Source of the DNA: CALDTK01 sp045110575 | Lineage (GTDB): Bacteria > Bacteroidota > Bacteroidia > Chitinophagales > Saprospiraceae | Direction: 5' to 3' | Length of the DNA: 64,000 bases | Assembly (NCBI GenBank): GCA_045110575.1 | Contig: JBGCGF010000083.1 | Coordinates: 10,987-74,986, forward strand | Shown: positions 42,265 through 51,348 of the stretch, piece by piece | Numbering within the stretch: the first letter of the stretch is position 1 | Layout: the number at the start of each line of letters is the position of its first letter | Program-made: the position numbers and the translations under genes | Notes under the pieces: generated by a model | Databases searched by the model: none | Seen by the model: only the letters and a program-made list of their open reading frames with translations | Told to the model about the DNA's origin: nothing

Positions 42265-42572
42265 GCGTTAGTCAGGTTGTGAGCGAATTAACGAAAACTC
42301 AGATCAGGTAGCGTGATGCGTTGCAAAATCTAGAAGAAGTCTATATATCACAGGCATTTGAAGGGGAATTACCTGCAGACCTAGCTTGACTAGGTTGAGG
42401 ATAGATTTTACTCACATTTGCCTGTATTTACAGGTCTTTTCGGATTGAAGCAGCAATTCTATTGCATAATCTGTCTTAAGCGAAGATAGAGTAGCGTTTT
42501 GCCTAGCTTAGGCTATTATCTTTGTGCTTAGTTAGCTCTGCTAACCACCTTCAACGCCTTATACGCGAATCC
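42265..42572 (+). promoter_or_regulatory. 308-bp region upstream of secA with candidate promoter
   Basis: No gene seen. TATCTTTG at 42517-42524 fits the Bacteroidota -7 consensus TAnnTTTG; the nearest TTG (42499-42501) is 15 bases upstream, slightly short. This would place the secA transcript start 40-45 bases before its ATG. The divergent lipoprotein promoter must also lie here. Confidence 0.4.
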
Positions 42573-45500
42573 ATGCTAGACTTTCTATCCAAGAGTGTAA
42601 AAAAGCTCTTTGGCACCAAATACGACCGCGACGTTTCTGAATACGCACCGCGGGTTGAAGTGATCAACGAACACTTTGTGGCCCTCGCAAGCCTGTCTAA
42701 CGACGAGCTTCGTAACAAGACCATAGAGTTTCGTGCGACGATTGCACGCGAATTGACCGATGTCGATACGCAGATTTCGAATGCACTCACTGAAGCGCAG
42801 AACGAACCGAACCTTCACCGTAAGGAAGATCTCTTCAAGGAAGTGGATGACCTTAAAAAGAGCCGTAATGAGCAACTTGAAGCTGTCCTTCTGGACATCC
42901 TTCCAGAAGCATTTGCTGTGGTAAAGGAGACTGCGCGTCGTTTCATGGAGAACGAAGAGATCACAGTAGCTGCTACACAGCACGATCGTGACCTCGCTGT
43001 TAAAGCAGATTACGTTTCGATCGATGGTGATCAAGCAACTTGGAAAAACAGCTGGAAAGCTGCTGGTGGCGAAATCACCTGGAACATGTTGCATTACGAT
43101 GTGCAGCTCATCGGTGGTATGGTACTGCACGACGGTAAGGTGGCCGAGATGGCAACGGGTGAGGGTAAGACCTTGGTCGCAACCCTCCCTGCATACCTCA
43201 ATGGTGTAGCAGGTCAAGGTGTTCACATCATTACTGTCAACGATTACCTCGCTCGACGTGATCAGGAATGGGTTGGACCAATTTTCCAATTCCTACTACT
43301 CACAGTTGATTGTATCGACAAGTATCGTCCGAACTCACCTGACCGTCGCGAAGCATACGCATGTGACATCACGTACGGAACGAATAACGAGTTTGGCTTT
43401 GACTACTTGCGCGACAACATGGTGCGCACCGAAGCAGAAAAAGTACAACGTCAGCATCACTATACGATGATTGATGAGGTTGACTCGGTTTTGATCGATG
43501 ATGCCCGTACACCACTCATCATTTCAGGTCCAGTTACAAGTGGATCTGAAGAGGAAGAGTACAATGAGCTCAATCCACTCGTCGGTCGTCTAATCGAGAA
43601 GCAGCGCCGTTTAGCGACGGACTACCTCTCACAGGCGAAGAAGCTCATCAAAGAAGGAAATACAGGCGTTGAGGAAGGAGAAGGTGGCATTGCGCTTCTT
43701 CGTGCTTTCCGAGCCCTACCAAAGAACCGACCGCTCATCAAGTTCCTCTCAGAGGATGGTGTACGTGTAATTCTCCAGAAAACGGAGAACTTCTACATGG
43801 GTGAGAACAACAAGCGCATGCACCTCGTGGATGATGCGTTGTTCTTCAACATCGATGAGAAAAACCGTCAAGTAGAATTGCTTGACAAAGGAGCAGAAAT
43901 GCTCTCCGCTGGCCAAGATGATCCTGAGCTATTTGTACTTCCGGACATCGGTGGTGTTATGGTTGATATCGATGCCGATCCTGAATTGACCGACGAGGAG
44001 AAAGCTGCTCAGAAGGCTAAGGCAGGTTCAGATTTTGCAGCAAAATCTAAGCGTGTACACGCTGTAAATCAGCTACTCAAAGCGCATACGCTCTTTGAGC
44101 GTGACGAAGAGTACGTAGTGATGGATGGCGAAGTGAAAATCGTCGATGAGCAGACTGGTCGTATGATGGATGGTCGTCGTTATTCTGACGGACTTCACCA
44201 GGCGCTCGAGGCGAAAGAAAGTGTGAAGGTTGGCGAGCTTACGCAGACCTATGCAACGGTTACGCTTCAGAACTACTTCCGTATGTACCACAAGCTTTGT
44301 GGTATGACGGGTACTGCCGAAACAGAAGCAGGCGAGCTTTGGGAGATCTACAAGCTCGATGTTGTTGTTATTCCGACCAACCGTCCTATCGTTCGTGACG
44401 ATGGAGACGACATGGTTTTCAAAACGGCGCGTGAGAAATTCAACGCTGTTATCGAAGAAATTCAACGACTTACAGATGCTGGACGCCCAGTACTTGTGGG
44501 TACAACTTCCGTAGATGTGTCGGAGGTGCTATCGCGCCTTCTCCAACGTCGAGGAATTGAGCATGCCGTTCTAAACGCCAAGCAACACCAGCGAGAAGCC
44601 GAAATCGTAGCGGCTGCAGGTAACCCTGGTACAGTGACCATCGCCACCAACATGGCAGGTCGTGGAACGGACATTAAGCTCACCAAAGAAGTTAAAGACT
44701 CAGGCGGTCTAGCAATTATCGGTACCGAACGTCACGATTCCCGTCGTGTCGACCGTCAGTTGCGTGGACGTGCAGGCCGTCAAGGAGATCCAGGTTCATC
44801 ACAGTTTTATGTCTCTTTGGAGGATAGCTTGATGCGTCTGTTCCAAAGTGATCGTATTGCCAAATTGATGGACAAGATGGGTCACCAGGAAGGTGAAGTC
44901 ATTCAGCACTCTATGGTGTCGAAGTCAATCGAGCGTGCGCAGAAGAAAGTCGAAGAGAACAACTTCGGTATTCGTAAGCGCCTACTTGAGTATGATGACG
45001 TAATGAACATCCAGCGTGAGGCGATTTACACCAAGCGTAATAGTGCGTTGACGGGTCAGCGTCTTGCAGTGGACTTGAACAACATGTTCCAAGGCTTGAC
45101 TGAGACGATGGTCGTAAGTCACCGTCATGGAGGCAACTACGAGACGTTTAAGCGCGCAAGCTTGACGGTTCTTGGATTAGACCCAGAGCTAGAAGCAGGT
45201 CGCTTTGAGAGTGGCAACGAGTCTGAAGTAATTCAAGCTTTCCAGCAAAACTTCGATGCATTCTACTTGCGTAAGGAGAATGAATTGAAAGGTGTGCTGC
45301 ATCCATTCATCCAAAAGGTGAAGGATGACAATGGCGACAAGTACCGCAACGTACAAGTACCATTTTCTGACGGTCGCTCACGCATGATGAACATCGGCGT
45401 GCGCATCGATCCAGCCCTCGAAAGTGAAGGCGCAACGATCATGCGTGACATTGAGCGTGCGGTTACACTTGCTGTAATTGACGAGAAGTGGAAGGAGCAC

Positions 45501-45932
45501 CTGCGTTCAATGGACGAATTGAAGACTTCTGTTCAGTCTGCACAGTTTGAGCAGAAGGATCCACTTGTTAAGTATAAGATGGAGGCTTATGAGCTCTTTG
45601 AGCAGTTCATCTACCTCATCAATGAGGAAGTGACAGGATTCCTTTCAGCTGGTCGTATTCTCATCCAATCCAAAGAAGGTGAAGGGGCAGGAGTGCCTCA
45701 GCGAGCTCCTAAGGTTAAAGAACGTCAACAGCCAAAGCTCCAAACATCACGTGGCGAGTCTGCAAGCAATGACAGTGCGCAAGAAGCTGCTGCTCGTAAA
45801 GCTGCAGAAGGCGCAAGCGGCCAGCAGCGTAAGCCTGTAGAGACCGTCAAAAATGAAGGTCCTAAGGTTGGTCGCAACGAGCCTTGCCCTTGTGGCAGTG
45901 GTAAGAAATTCAAACAGTGTCATGGTCGCTAA
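42573..45932 (+). CDS. secA: Preprotein translocase ATPase SecA
   Basis: 1119 residues from ATG 42573 ('MLDFLSKSVKKLFGTKYDRD'). The first ATPase domain holds the Walker A 'MATGEGKTLVATLPAYLNG' near residue 193 and the Walker B region 'TMIDEVDSVLIDDARTPLI'. The preprotein-binding domain follows, then the second RecA fold ('ATNMAGRGTDIKL', 'QLRGRAGRQGDPG'), the helical scaffold, and a C-terminal zinc motif, 'CPCGSGKKFKQCHGR'. It drives Sec export across the inner membrane. Longer than E. coli SecA, as usual in Bacteroidota because of insertions in the first half. The SPOR-domain gene overlaps its 3' end. Confidence 0.97.
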   Translation: MLDFLSKSVKKLFGTKYDRDVSEYAPRVEVINEHFVALASLSNDELRNKTIEFRATIARELTDVDTQISNALTEAQNEPNLHRKEDLFKEVDDLKKSRNEQLEAVLLDILPEAFAVVKETARRFMENEEITVAATQHDRDLAVKADYVSIDGDQATWKNSWKAAGGEITWNMLHYDVQLIGGMVLHDGKVAEMATGEGKTLVATLPAYLNGVAGQGVHIITVNDYLARRDQEWVGPIFQFLLLTVDCIDKYRPNSPDRREAYACDITYGTNNEFGFDYLRDNMVRTEAEKVQRQHHYTMIDEVDSVLIDDARTPLIISGPVTSGSEEEEYNELNPLVGRLIEKQRRLATDYLSQAKKLIKEGNTGVEEGEGGIALLRAFRALPKNRPLIKFLSEDGVRVILQKTENFYMGENNKRMHLVDDALFFNIDEKNRQVELLDKGAEMLSAGQDDPELFVLPDIGGVMVDIDADPELTDEEKAAQKAKAGSDFAAKSKRVHAVNQLLKAHTLFERDEEYVVMDGEVKIVDEQTGRMMDGRRYSDGLHQALEAKESVKVGELTQTYATVTLQNYFRMYHKLCGMTGTAETEAGELWEIYKLDVVVIPTNRPIVRDDGDDMVFKTAREKFNAVIEEIQRLTDAGRPVLVGTTSVDVSEVLSRLLQRRGIEHAVLNAKQHQREAEIVAAAGNPGTVTIATNMAGRGTDIKLTKEVKDSGGLAIIGTERHDSRRVDRQLRGRAGRQGDPGSSQFYVSLEDSLMRLFQSDRIAKLMDKMGHQEGEVIQHSMVSKSIERAQKKVEENNFGIRKRLLEYDDVMNIQREAIYTKRNSALTGQRLAVDLNNMFQGLTETMVVSHRHGGNYETFKRASLTVLGLDPELEAGRFESGNESEVIQAFQQNFDAFYLRKENELKGVLHPFIQKVKDDNGDKYRNVQVPFSDGRSRMMNIGVRIDPALESEGATIMRDIERAVTLAVIDEKWKEHLRSMDELKTSVQSAQFEQKDPLVKYKMEAYELFEQFIYLINEEVTGFLSAGRILIQSKEGEGAGVPQRAPKVKERQQPKLQTSRGESASNDSAQEAAARKAAEGASGQQRKPVETVKNEGPKVGRNEPCPCGSGKKFKQCHGR

Positions 45933-46344
45933 TCGATTTACATACGCAGTTGGTTTGGTGCTCGCCGTGTTTGTGGTTTTGCCGAAAGGTGAAGAGCTAC
46001 AAGCACAGGTAAGCATCATTGAGCACGGACCGTTCACAGAGATGCTGGATAAGTATGCTGAGATCAACCGTGATCCAAATCGACGTTTGTCTGGGTATCG
46101 CGTGCAGATTCTTGCTACAACCGATCGATTGAAATTGGAAGAGGCCAAAGAGAAATTCGAAAGCCTTTATCCATATTCAGCTGATTGGAAGCACGAGCCT
46201 CCGTACTATAAGTTGAGAACAGGAGCGTTTACAGATAGAGCGAAGGCAACTTCATTTCTCTATAAAGTGAAGCGCAACTTTCCAAGTGCATATCCTGCAA
46301 TTGTGAAGGACATCCGTCCGTCTGAATTGTTGAACTACCGTTAG
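45922..46344 (+). CDS. SPOR-domain protein
   Basis: About 140 residues from ATG 45922, overlapping the last 11 bases of secA. A signal-like hydrophobic N-terminus ('FTYAVGLVLAVFVVLPKGEE') precedes a single SPOR fold: 'LSGYRVQILATTDRLKLEEA', 'PYYKLRTGAFTDRAKATSFL', 'FPSAYPAIVKD'. SPOR domains bind denuded glycan strands of peptidoglycan at division sites. The overlap suggests coupling to secA, and rodA follows, consistent with an envelope role. A GTTTTGCCGAAAGG variant of the iterated word occurs near the N-terminus. Confidence 0.85.
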   Translation: MVANRFTYAVGLVLAVFVVLPKGEELQAQVSIIEHGPFTEMLDKYAEINRDPNRRLSGYRVQILATTDRLKLEEAKEKFESLYPYSADWKHEPPYYKLRTGAFTDRAKATSFLYKVKRNFPSAYPAIVKDIRPSELLNYR

Positions 46345-46350
46345 GCCGAA

Positions 46351-46402
46351 GACAGCTTTGCTGTCAGTACTTTGGATTATGGATATCGGACAGCTCCGCT
46401 GT
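46351..46402. repeat. Short intergenic hairpins with 3-base loops
   Basis: GACAGC-TTT-GCTGTC (46351-46365) and ACAGC-TCC-GCTGT (46390-46402), then AGCTCGCCTTCGGCTC. They lie in the 196-base gap between the SPOR gene and rodA and resemble the CCGTGC-TCT-GCACGG pair at 10713. Confidence 0.6.
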
Positions 46403-46540
46403 TGGACTCGAGTTGTTTAGCTCGCCTTCGGCTCATTTTACTATCCGACGTCCAGTAGCGGTCAGAACGTAATGTTGGAGCGTCCCAGTTAGCGATCTCA
46501 CATCTCAAATCCCATATCTCACGTCCTTTCCCCCACCTAA

Positions 46541-47965
46541 ATGCCAAAGCAAACCCTGACACGTAATCCGATCGCGAGCGTTGACTGGATTATGCTCTCT
46601 ATGGTGATTGCCTTGATGGGAATTGGCTGGATGATGATCTATGCTGCAGGCTACGGTCAAGGTTATCCTGACAGTTTGAGCGAGTGGTTGCTAGGTACTC
46701 CGGTCGGCAAGCAGACTCTTTTTATCGTCATCTCAATGGGCTTGCTGCTTTGCACGCTTGTCATTGATCACCGCTTCTGGCACAATGGGGCCTTTCTCGT
46801 TTATGGCCTCACGCTATTGATGCTGATAGGGGTTCTGATTTTTGGTAAGGAAGTCAAAGGTGCCCGCTCATGGTATGGTCTTTTCGGCTTTAGCCTTCAG
46901 CCCAGTGAGTTTGCCAAATTCGGCGCAACACTAGCTGTAGCCAGCTTTCTCGCAGGTTATAGGGGGCAGGTTAGGAATTTCCAGACGTGGGGGATCGCCA
47001 TTGGCTTTTTCATTGTACCCGCCGCACTTATCTTACTTCAGCCAGATGCAGGTTCAGCACTCGTTTTCGCTGGATTAATGCTAATCCTCTATCGGGCAGG
47101 ACTTAACGCCAGTCTATTTGTCTTGGCTTTCGCTGCAGCGGCCTTACTCATCTTGGGTTTTGTCTTTCCTCCTTCGCGAATAGGCCTCATTCTTTTGGGC
47201 TTGTCCTTGTTGGTCCTCGGGTATCAGTTTGAAAAGTCGCGGTGGTATTTCATTTTAGGCATTTCTGGTCTTGCGGTGGCCGTTCACTATTATCTGCAAG
47301 AGGGTAGTATGTGGTATCTACCTCTAGCCCTCGCTACAACTGCTTTTGTTGGGCTTGGGGCCTTTTGGTACACCAAACGTAAGGCAGGCCTCGTCGGAGG
47401 CTTAACCGCGTTTGTAGTGGGTGGGACAGCCCTCGCTGCGATCTCTAACTTCTTATTTAATTCGCTTGCCTCTCACCAGCAAGATCGAATCAATGTTTGG
47501 CTACAACCGTCAAAATGCGACCCAAGAGGTTCGCTGTACAATGTGCTTCAATCAAAAATGGCAATTGGTTCAGGAGGTTGGCAAGGCAAAGGATTTCTAG
47601 ATGGCACACTTACGAAGCTTCGGTATGTACCAGAGCAAACGACGGACTTTATCTTTTGTACTGTCGGTGAGGAGCACGGATTCATCGGCGCTTTTTTTGT
47701 GGTCGGTTTGTTTGTAGCACTCTTGTTAAGGCTTGTCAGTCTAGCCGAGCGTCAGCGATCACTTTTTGCGCAGTACTACATGTATGGCGTAGCTGGAATT
47801 CTCTTCGTTCACTTTTTGACGAACATTGGAATGACGATGGGGCTCATGCCTATCATCGGTATCCCGTTGCCATTTATCTCCTACGGGGGCTCCAGTTTGA
47901 TTGCTTTCACCTTAATTATGGGCGTTGCATTGCGTTTGGATGCGACGCGTGCAGAGCGGGAGTAG
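46541..47965 (+). CDS. rodA: Rod-shape peptidoglycan glycosyltransferase RodA
   Basis: 474 residues of the SEDS (FtsW/RodA/SpoVE) family with about ten membrane segments, starting 'VDWIMLSMVIALMGIGWMMI'. Key blocks: 'GARSWYGLFGFSLQPSEFAK' and 'LQPDAGSALVFAGLML' with the conserved Asp of SEDS polymerases, and C-terminal 'IGMTMGLMPIIGIPLPFISY' with 'GGSSLIAF'. RodA polymerises glycan strands in the elongasome with a PBP2. An elongated middle section (about 200-300), common in Bacteroidota RodA, adds membrane helices. The mre/pbp2 genes are presumably to the left in other genomes but are not visible here. Confidence 0.93.
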   Translation: MPKQTLTRNPIASVDWIMLSMVIALMGIGWMMIYAAGYGQGYPDSLSEWLLGTPVGKQTLFIVISMGLLLCTLVIDHRFWHNGAFLVYGLTLLMLIGVLIFGKEVKGARSWYGLFGFSLQPSEFAKFGATLAVASFLAGYRGQVRNFQTWGIAIGFFIVPAALILLQPDAGSALVFAGLMLILYRAGLNASLFVLAFAAAALLILGFVFPPSRIGLILLGLSLLVLGYQFEKSRWYFILGISGLAVAVHYYLQEGSMWYLPLALATTAFVGLGAFWYTKRKAGLVGGLTAFVVGGTALAAISNFLFNSLASHQQDRINVWLQPSKCDPRGSLYNVLQSKMAIGSGGWQGKGFLDGTLTKLRYVPEQTTDFIFCTVGEEHGFIGAFFVVGLFVALLLRLVSLAERQRSLFAQYYMYGVAGILFVHFLTNIGMTMGLMPIIGIPLPFISYGGSSLIAFTLIMGVALRLDATRAERE

Positions 47966-48030
47966 ATATTCCTATAAATATCCCGTTGTTTGCCACCTTT
48001 GAGGCTTACTAGATTTGAATCCTTTTTCTA

Positions 48031-49176
48031 ATGGCTGACCAACCTCTGCCCGGAACGTTTGACTTGCACAACACTGATGGCAAGGCACGTGCGGGGACGC
48101 TACATACTGCTCACGGCCCTGTTCAGACGCCGATTTTCATGCCCGTGGGGACAGTGGCTTCTGTAAAAGGAGTCCACCCTCACGAAGTAAGAGATGAAGT
48201 TGAGGCGCAGATTATTCTTGCTAATACGTATCACTTATATCTGCGGCCAGGTGTAGACGTAGTTGAGGCTGCGGGTGGAGTACAAGAATTCGGAAAGTGG
48301 CGCGGACCGATGCTCACCGATTCTGGTGGCTACCAAGTGTATAGTCTCGCCAAGAATCGCAAGCTGACAGAAGAGGGGGCAACCTTTCGGAGCCACATCG
48401 ACGGGTCAAAGCATTTGTTCACTCCTGAGAGTGTAATGGGGCTTCAACGTAAGATTGGAGCAGATATCATCATGGCCTTTGATGAGTGCCCTCCTTATCC
48501 GAGTTCGTACGCTTACGCCAAAAATAGCATGGGTCTCACCCACCGATGGTTGGATCGCTGCATCTCTAGTTTTAGCGAAAGCGAATGCCCGCATGGTTAT
48601 CAGCAGATGCTTTTCCCGATTCTGCAGGGAAGTACGTTCCCTGACTTGAGGAAGCAGAGCGCTGAATATGTTGCGAGCAAAGATCTTCCCGGTAATGCTA
48701 TCGGTGGACTAAGTGTCGGAGAGCCTGCACATGAAATGTATCCAGTTGTTGAACAGGTTTGTGAAATCCTTCCAACTGAAAAACCGCGTTACCTCATGGG
48801 CGTAGGTACGCCAAGCAACCTTGTTGAGTGCATTGCGCGCGGCATCGACATGTTTGACTGCGTTCTCCCAAGCCGTAACGGCAGGCACGGGCTCTTATAC
48901 ACCCGTCACGGTAGCATTAGTATCAAGTCAGCGAAGTGGGCCAACGATCACAGTCCAATTGATGACGGTGGACCTTGCACAACGAGTCAACTGCATTCAA
49001 AAGCGTATTTGAGACACTTGTTTCATGCGAAAGAATCTCTTGGCCGTCAGTTGGCAACCATCCATAATTTGAGCTTTTATCTCTGGCTTGTCAAGGAAGC
49101 GCGTCAACATATATTGGCGGGTACCTTTACGCGTTGGAAGGATGACATATTACCTGCGCTAGAAAGACGTTTGTAG
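48031..49176 (+). CDS. tgt: Queuine tRNA-ribosyltransferase
   Basis: 381 residues. Signature blocks of bacterial TGT: 'TPIFMPVGTVASVKGVHP', 'LTDSGGYQVYSL' with the first catalytic Asp, 'MAFDECPPYP', 'GGLSVGEP', and 'FDCVLPSRNGRHG' with the nucleophile Asp. It exchanges guanine-34 for preQ1 in GUN-anticodon tRNAs. Of the zinc site CxCxxC...H only one Cys is seen: the segment reads 'GGPCTTSQLHSKAYLRHLF'; the His in 'TIHNLSFYLWL' is kept. Bacteroidota TGTs often have lost zinc ligands, so this is probably a lineage trait and not loss of activity. It follows rodA after 65 bases. Confidence 0.95.
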   Translation: MADQPLPGTFDLHNTDGKARAGTLHTAHGPVQTPIFMPVGTVASVKGVHPHEVRDEVEAQIILANTYHLYLRPGVDVVEAAGGVQEFGKWRGPMLTDSGGYQVYSLAKNRKLTEEGATFRSHIDGSKHLFTPESVMGLQRKIGADIIMAFDECPPYPSSYAYAKNSMGLTHRWLDRCISSFSESECPHGYQQMLFPILQGSTFPDLRKQSAEYVASKDLPGNAIGGLSVGEPAHEMYPVVEQVCEILPTEKPRYLMGVGTPSNLVECIARGIDMFDCVLPSRNGRHGLLYTRHGSISIKSAKWANDHSPIDDGGPCTTSQLHSKAYLRHLFHAKESLGRQLATIHNLSFYLWLVKEARQHILAGTFTRWKDDILPALERRL

Positions 49177-49310
49177 TATGGATGTCGGATGTCGGATGTC
49201 GGAACCTTGAACCAAACTCAAATGAAGTGCGAAGCACGAATTTGAGTTGATGAACCTTGAATCACCCAATACGAGCAACGCGAGTATTTGGTATTGAACC
49301 TTGAACCTTT
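49177..49310. repeat. Repeat-rich intergenic spacer
   Basis: Contains 'ggatgtc' three times in tandem, 'gaaccttgaa' three times, and hairpins AACTCAAAT...ATTTGAGTT (with inner GTGC-gaa-GCAC) and CCAATAC...GTATTTGG. No gene. Confidence 0.75.
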
Positions 49311-49317
49311 TCCCCCC

Positions 49318-50406
49318 TTGTTAAAGCGCATCGACAGATATATTATCGGTAACTACCTGAAGACCTTCGGGTTTACAGTGCTGATTTTTACGTTGGTGGC
49401 AACCATCATCAACTTCTCGGAGATGGTGCAGCGCTTTATTGATAATGAGGTGCCTTGGTCTGACGTCTTGTTTGACTACTACATCTGGTATGTACCGTAC
49501 ATCAACTCTCAGTTGGTGCCGATGTATGCTTTGATTTCTGTGATCTTCTTTACTAGTCGACTGGCCGATAATTCGGAGATCCTATCAATGCTGAATGCAG
49601 GGATGAGTTTGGGGCGCATCGCCAGACCTTATCTCATCGGTGCTACGATGATTGCTGGCTTGAGTTTGGGGCTCAACCACTTGCTGGTGCCTTACGGGAA
49701 TGCACAGCGACTGGGTTTCGAGCGAAATGAACTAGGGCGAGAGAAAGATCTAGGTAGGCACAGCGAGGTCCACATGTTTATCACGCCAACGAGTAAGGTC
49801 TACGTGCGCCACTATGCAAAGAAGGACAGTACAGCCAGAGACGTGCGATTGGAGACCTATGACGGTCCGCAGCTGAAGTCTATTCTAACTGCTGCTCGAA
49901 TGGAGTGGAAAGGACAGGATAGTACCTGGAAGCTGTTTAACCGGACGTACCGAACCTTCGATGGTCTTGAAGAGACTTTTGTCCAAGAGCGGCGAAAGGC
50001 ACTTGATACAACGTTAGCGTTGCTTCCTACAGACTTCGTTGATTACAAGTACGAAAAGGACCAGCTATCGACTCCTGGCTTGGTGGCTCACATTAAAAAG
50101 GAGCGAGCACGCGGCGTTGGAAACACAACGAAGTTCGAGATCGAGCTAGCTAAACGTACTGCTGAACCGCTGAGTGTATTTATTCTAACCTTGATTGGGT
50201 TAGCCATCGCAGGCCGGAAAACGAGAGGTGGTATGGGAATCAACTTGGTTTCCGGTATCGTACTCGGACTGAATTTCGTGTTCCTAAGTCGATTTTCGCA
50301 CACACTGGCGAACAGTGCTGCGATACCTACATGGGTAGGGGTTTGGATTCCAAACATGCTCTTTAGCCTTATAGCCATTTGGTTACTCTCGCGTGCCCAG
50401 CGATAA
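49318..50406 (+). CDS. LptF/LptG-family permease (YjgP/YjgQ)
   Basis: About 363 residues. TTG 49318 ('LLKRIDRYIIGNYLKTFGFT') is the likely start; a TTG at 49288 would read through the 'gaaccttgaa' spacer repeat. Membrane helices lie near residues 12-35, 50-80 and 95-125, with three at the C-terminus ('FILTLIGLAIAGRKTRGGMG', 'NMLFSLIAIWLL'); the periplasmic middle part is a beta-jellyroll. LptF and LptG form the inner-membrane part of the LPS export machine with LptB. Which subunit this is cannot be decided; Bacteroidota often have two genes far apart. Confidence 0.85.
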   Translation: MLKRIDRYIIGNYLKTFGFTVLIFTLVATIINFSEMVQRFIDNEVPWSDVLFDYYIWYVPYINSQLVPMYALISVIFFTSRLADNSEILSMLNAGMSLGRIARPYLIGATMIAGLSLGLNHLLVPYGNAQRLGFERNELGREKDLGRHSEVHMFITPTSKVYVRHYAKKDSTARDVRLETYDGPQLKSILTAARMEWKGQDSTWKLFNRTYRTFDGLEETFVQERRKALDTTLALLPTDFVDYKYEKDQLSTPGLVAHIKKERARGVGNTTKFEIELAKRTAEPLSVFILTLIGLAIAGRKTRGGMGINLVSGIVLGLNFVFLSRFSHTLANSAAIPTWVGVWIPNMLFSLIAIWLLSRAQR

Positions 50407-50686
50407 AAGGGCTTCTATTTCCTCTTAATTCTCTTGAAATGTCTCTAAAAAGGCCTCTTGTTGAACACGTAGAACCTTAACTTTCACTATTTATTGAAAG
50501 AACAATAAGTAAAATTGTGTAGCGTGTTCGTAAATTCATACTTGATAATCAGTTAGTTATATGTTCACGGTGGTAGTATGCTAGTCTGGATTCCTAAAAT
50601 CATACTCACTTGATATGGTTTCTTGTTGAACCAGAACGTACATTTGTGTTAAACAAAGAGAGTTTCTTACCTCAAATCACTCTGCC

Positions 50687-51226
50687 ATGTCTACTATAGA
50701 ATTTGACAACCGCTTTTACCAGATGACCAACATGTTGCAAGCGTTTGCTTACAACCTGACGAAGAACTCGGAAGACGCTAAGGATTTATACCAAGAGACA
50801 GCGTTTAGGGCTATGACCAACCGAGAGAAATTTCGCACTGGGACGAACTTTAAAGCGTGGTTGTTTACGATCATGAAGAACATCTTCATCAACAACTATC
50901 GTCGTAAGATGAAGCGTAACACGATTCTGGATTCTACAGATAACCTGTACTATCTGAACAGTGGATGGGATGGAATCGGTAATCGCGCAGAGACGGATAT
51001 TTTCGTCAAAGAGTTAAAGGTGATGATTGCAGACCTAGAGGAGACGTTGCGAACGCCATTTCTCTTGCACTACCGTGGCTTTAAGTACCAGGAAATTGCT
51101 GACCAGCTCAGCCTTCCTTTAGGAACAATCAAGAGTAGGATCTTCTTCGCTCGTAAGGAGTTGAAGAACCTGATCGATAAGCGTTATGACGGTTATGCAA
51201 CTAACCGATTGACGACTCGCTACTAG
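50687..51226 (+). CDS. ECF-type RNA polymerase sigma factor
   Basis: 179 residues. Region 2 holds 'AYNLTKNSEDAKDLYQETAF' and 'FKAWLFTIMKNIFINNYRRK'; region 4 holds 'RTPFLLHYRGFKYQEIADQL' and 'LPLGTIKSRIFFARKELK'. This is a well-conserved Bacteroidota ECF group. No anti-sigma gene is adjacent. In the 280-base gap upstream TACATTTG (50639-50646) fits the TAnnTTTG -7 element, 41 bases before the start codon; no well-spaced -33 TTG is clear. The transcript ends at the hairpin at 51311. Confidence 0.93.
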   Translation: MSTIEFDNRFYQMTNMLQAFAYNLTKNSEDAKDLYQETAFRAMTNREKFRTGTNFKAWLFTIMKNIFINNYRRKMKRNTILDSTDNLYYLNSGWDGIGNRAETDIFVKELKVMIADLEETLRTPFLLHYRGFKYQEIADQLSLPLGTIKSRIFFARKELKNLIDKRYDGYATNRLTTRY

Positions 51227-51310
51227 AAATTAACAAGCCCTGGCAAATAGTCAGGCTTCACGCAAACCTCAAGAGTTCTAAGAATTAGGGTTTTGAGGTT
51301 TTCAACTCGA

Positions 51311-51343
51311 GTGGCCGCATCCAAGATGCGGCCACTTTTTTTT
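51311..51343 (+). terminator. Rho-independent terminator after the sigma factor gene
   Basis: GTGGCCGCAT and ATGCGGCCAC form a perfect 10-bp stem with a 5-base loop, followed by eight or more T. It also sits just before the mutY start. Confidence 0.93.
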
Positions 51344-51348
51344 CGTTC

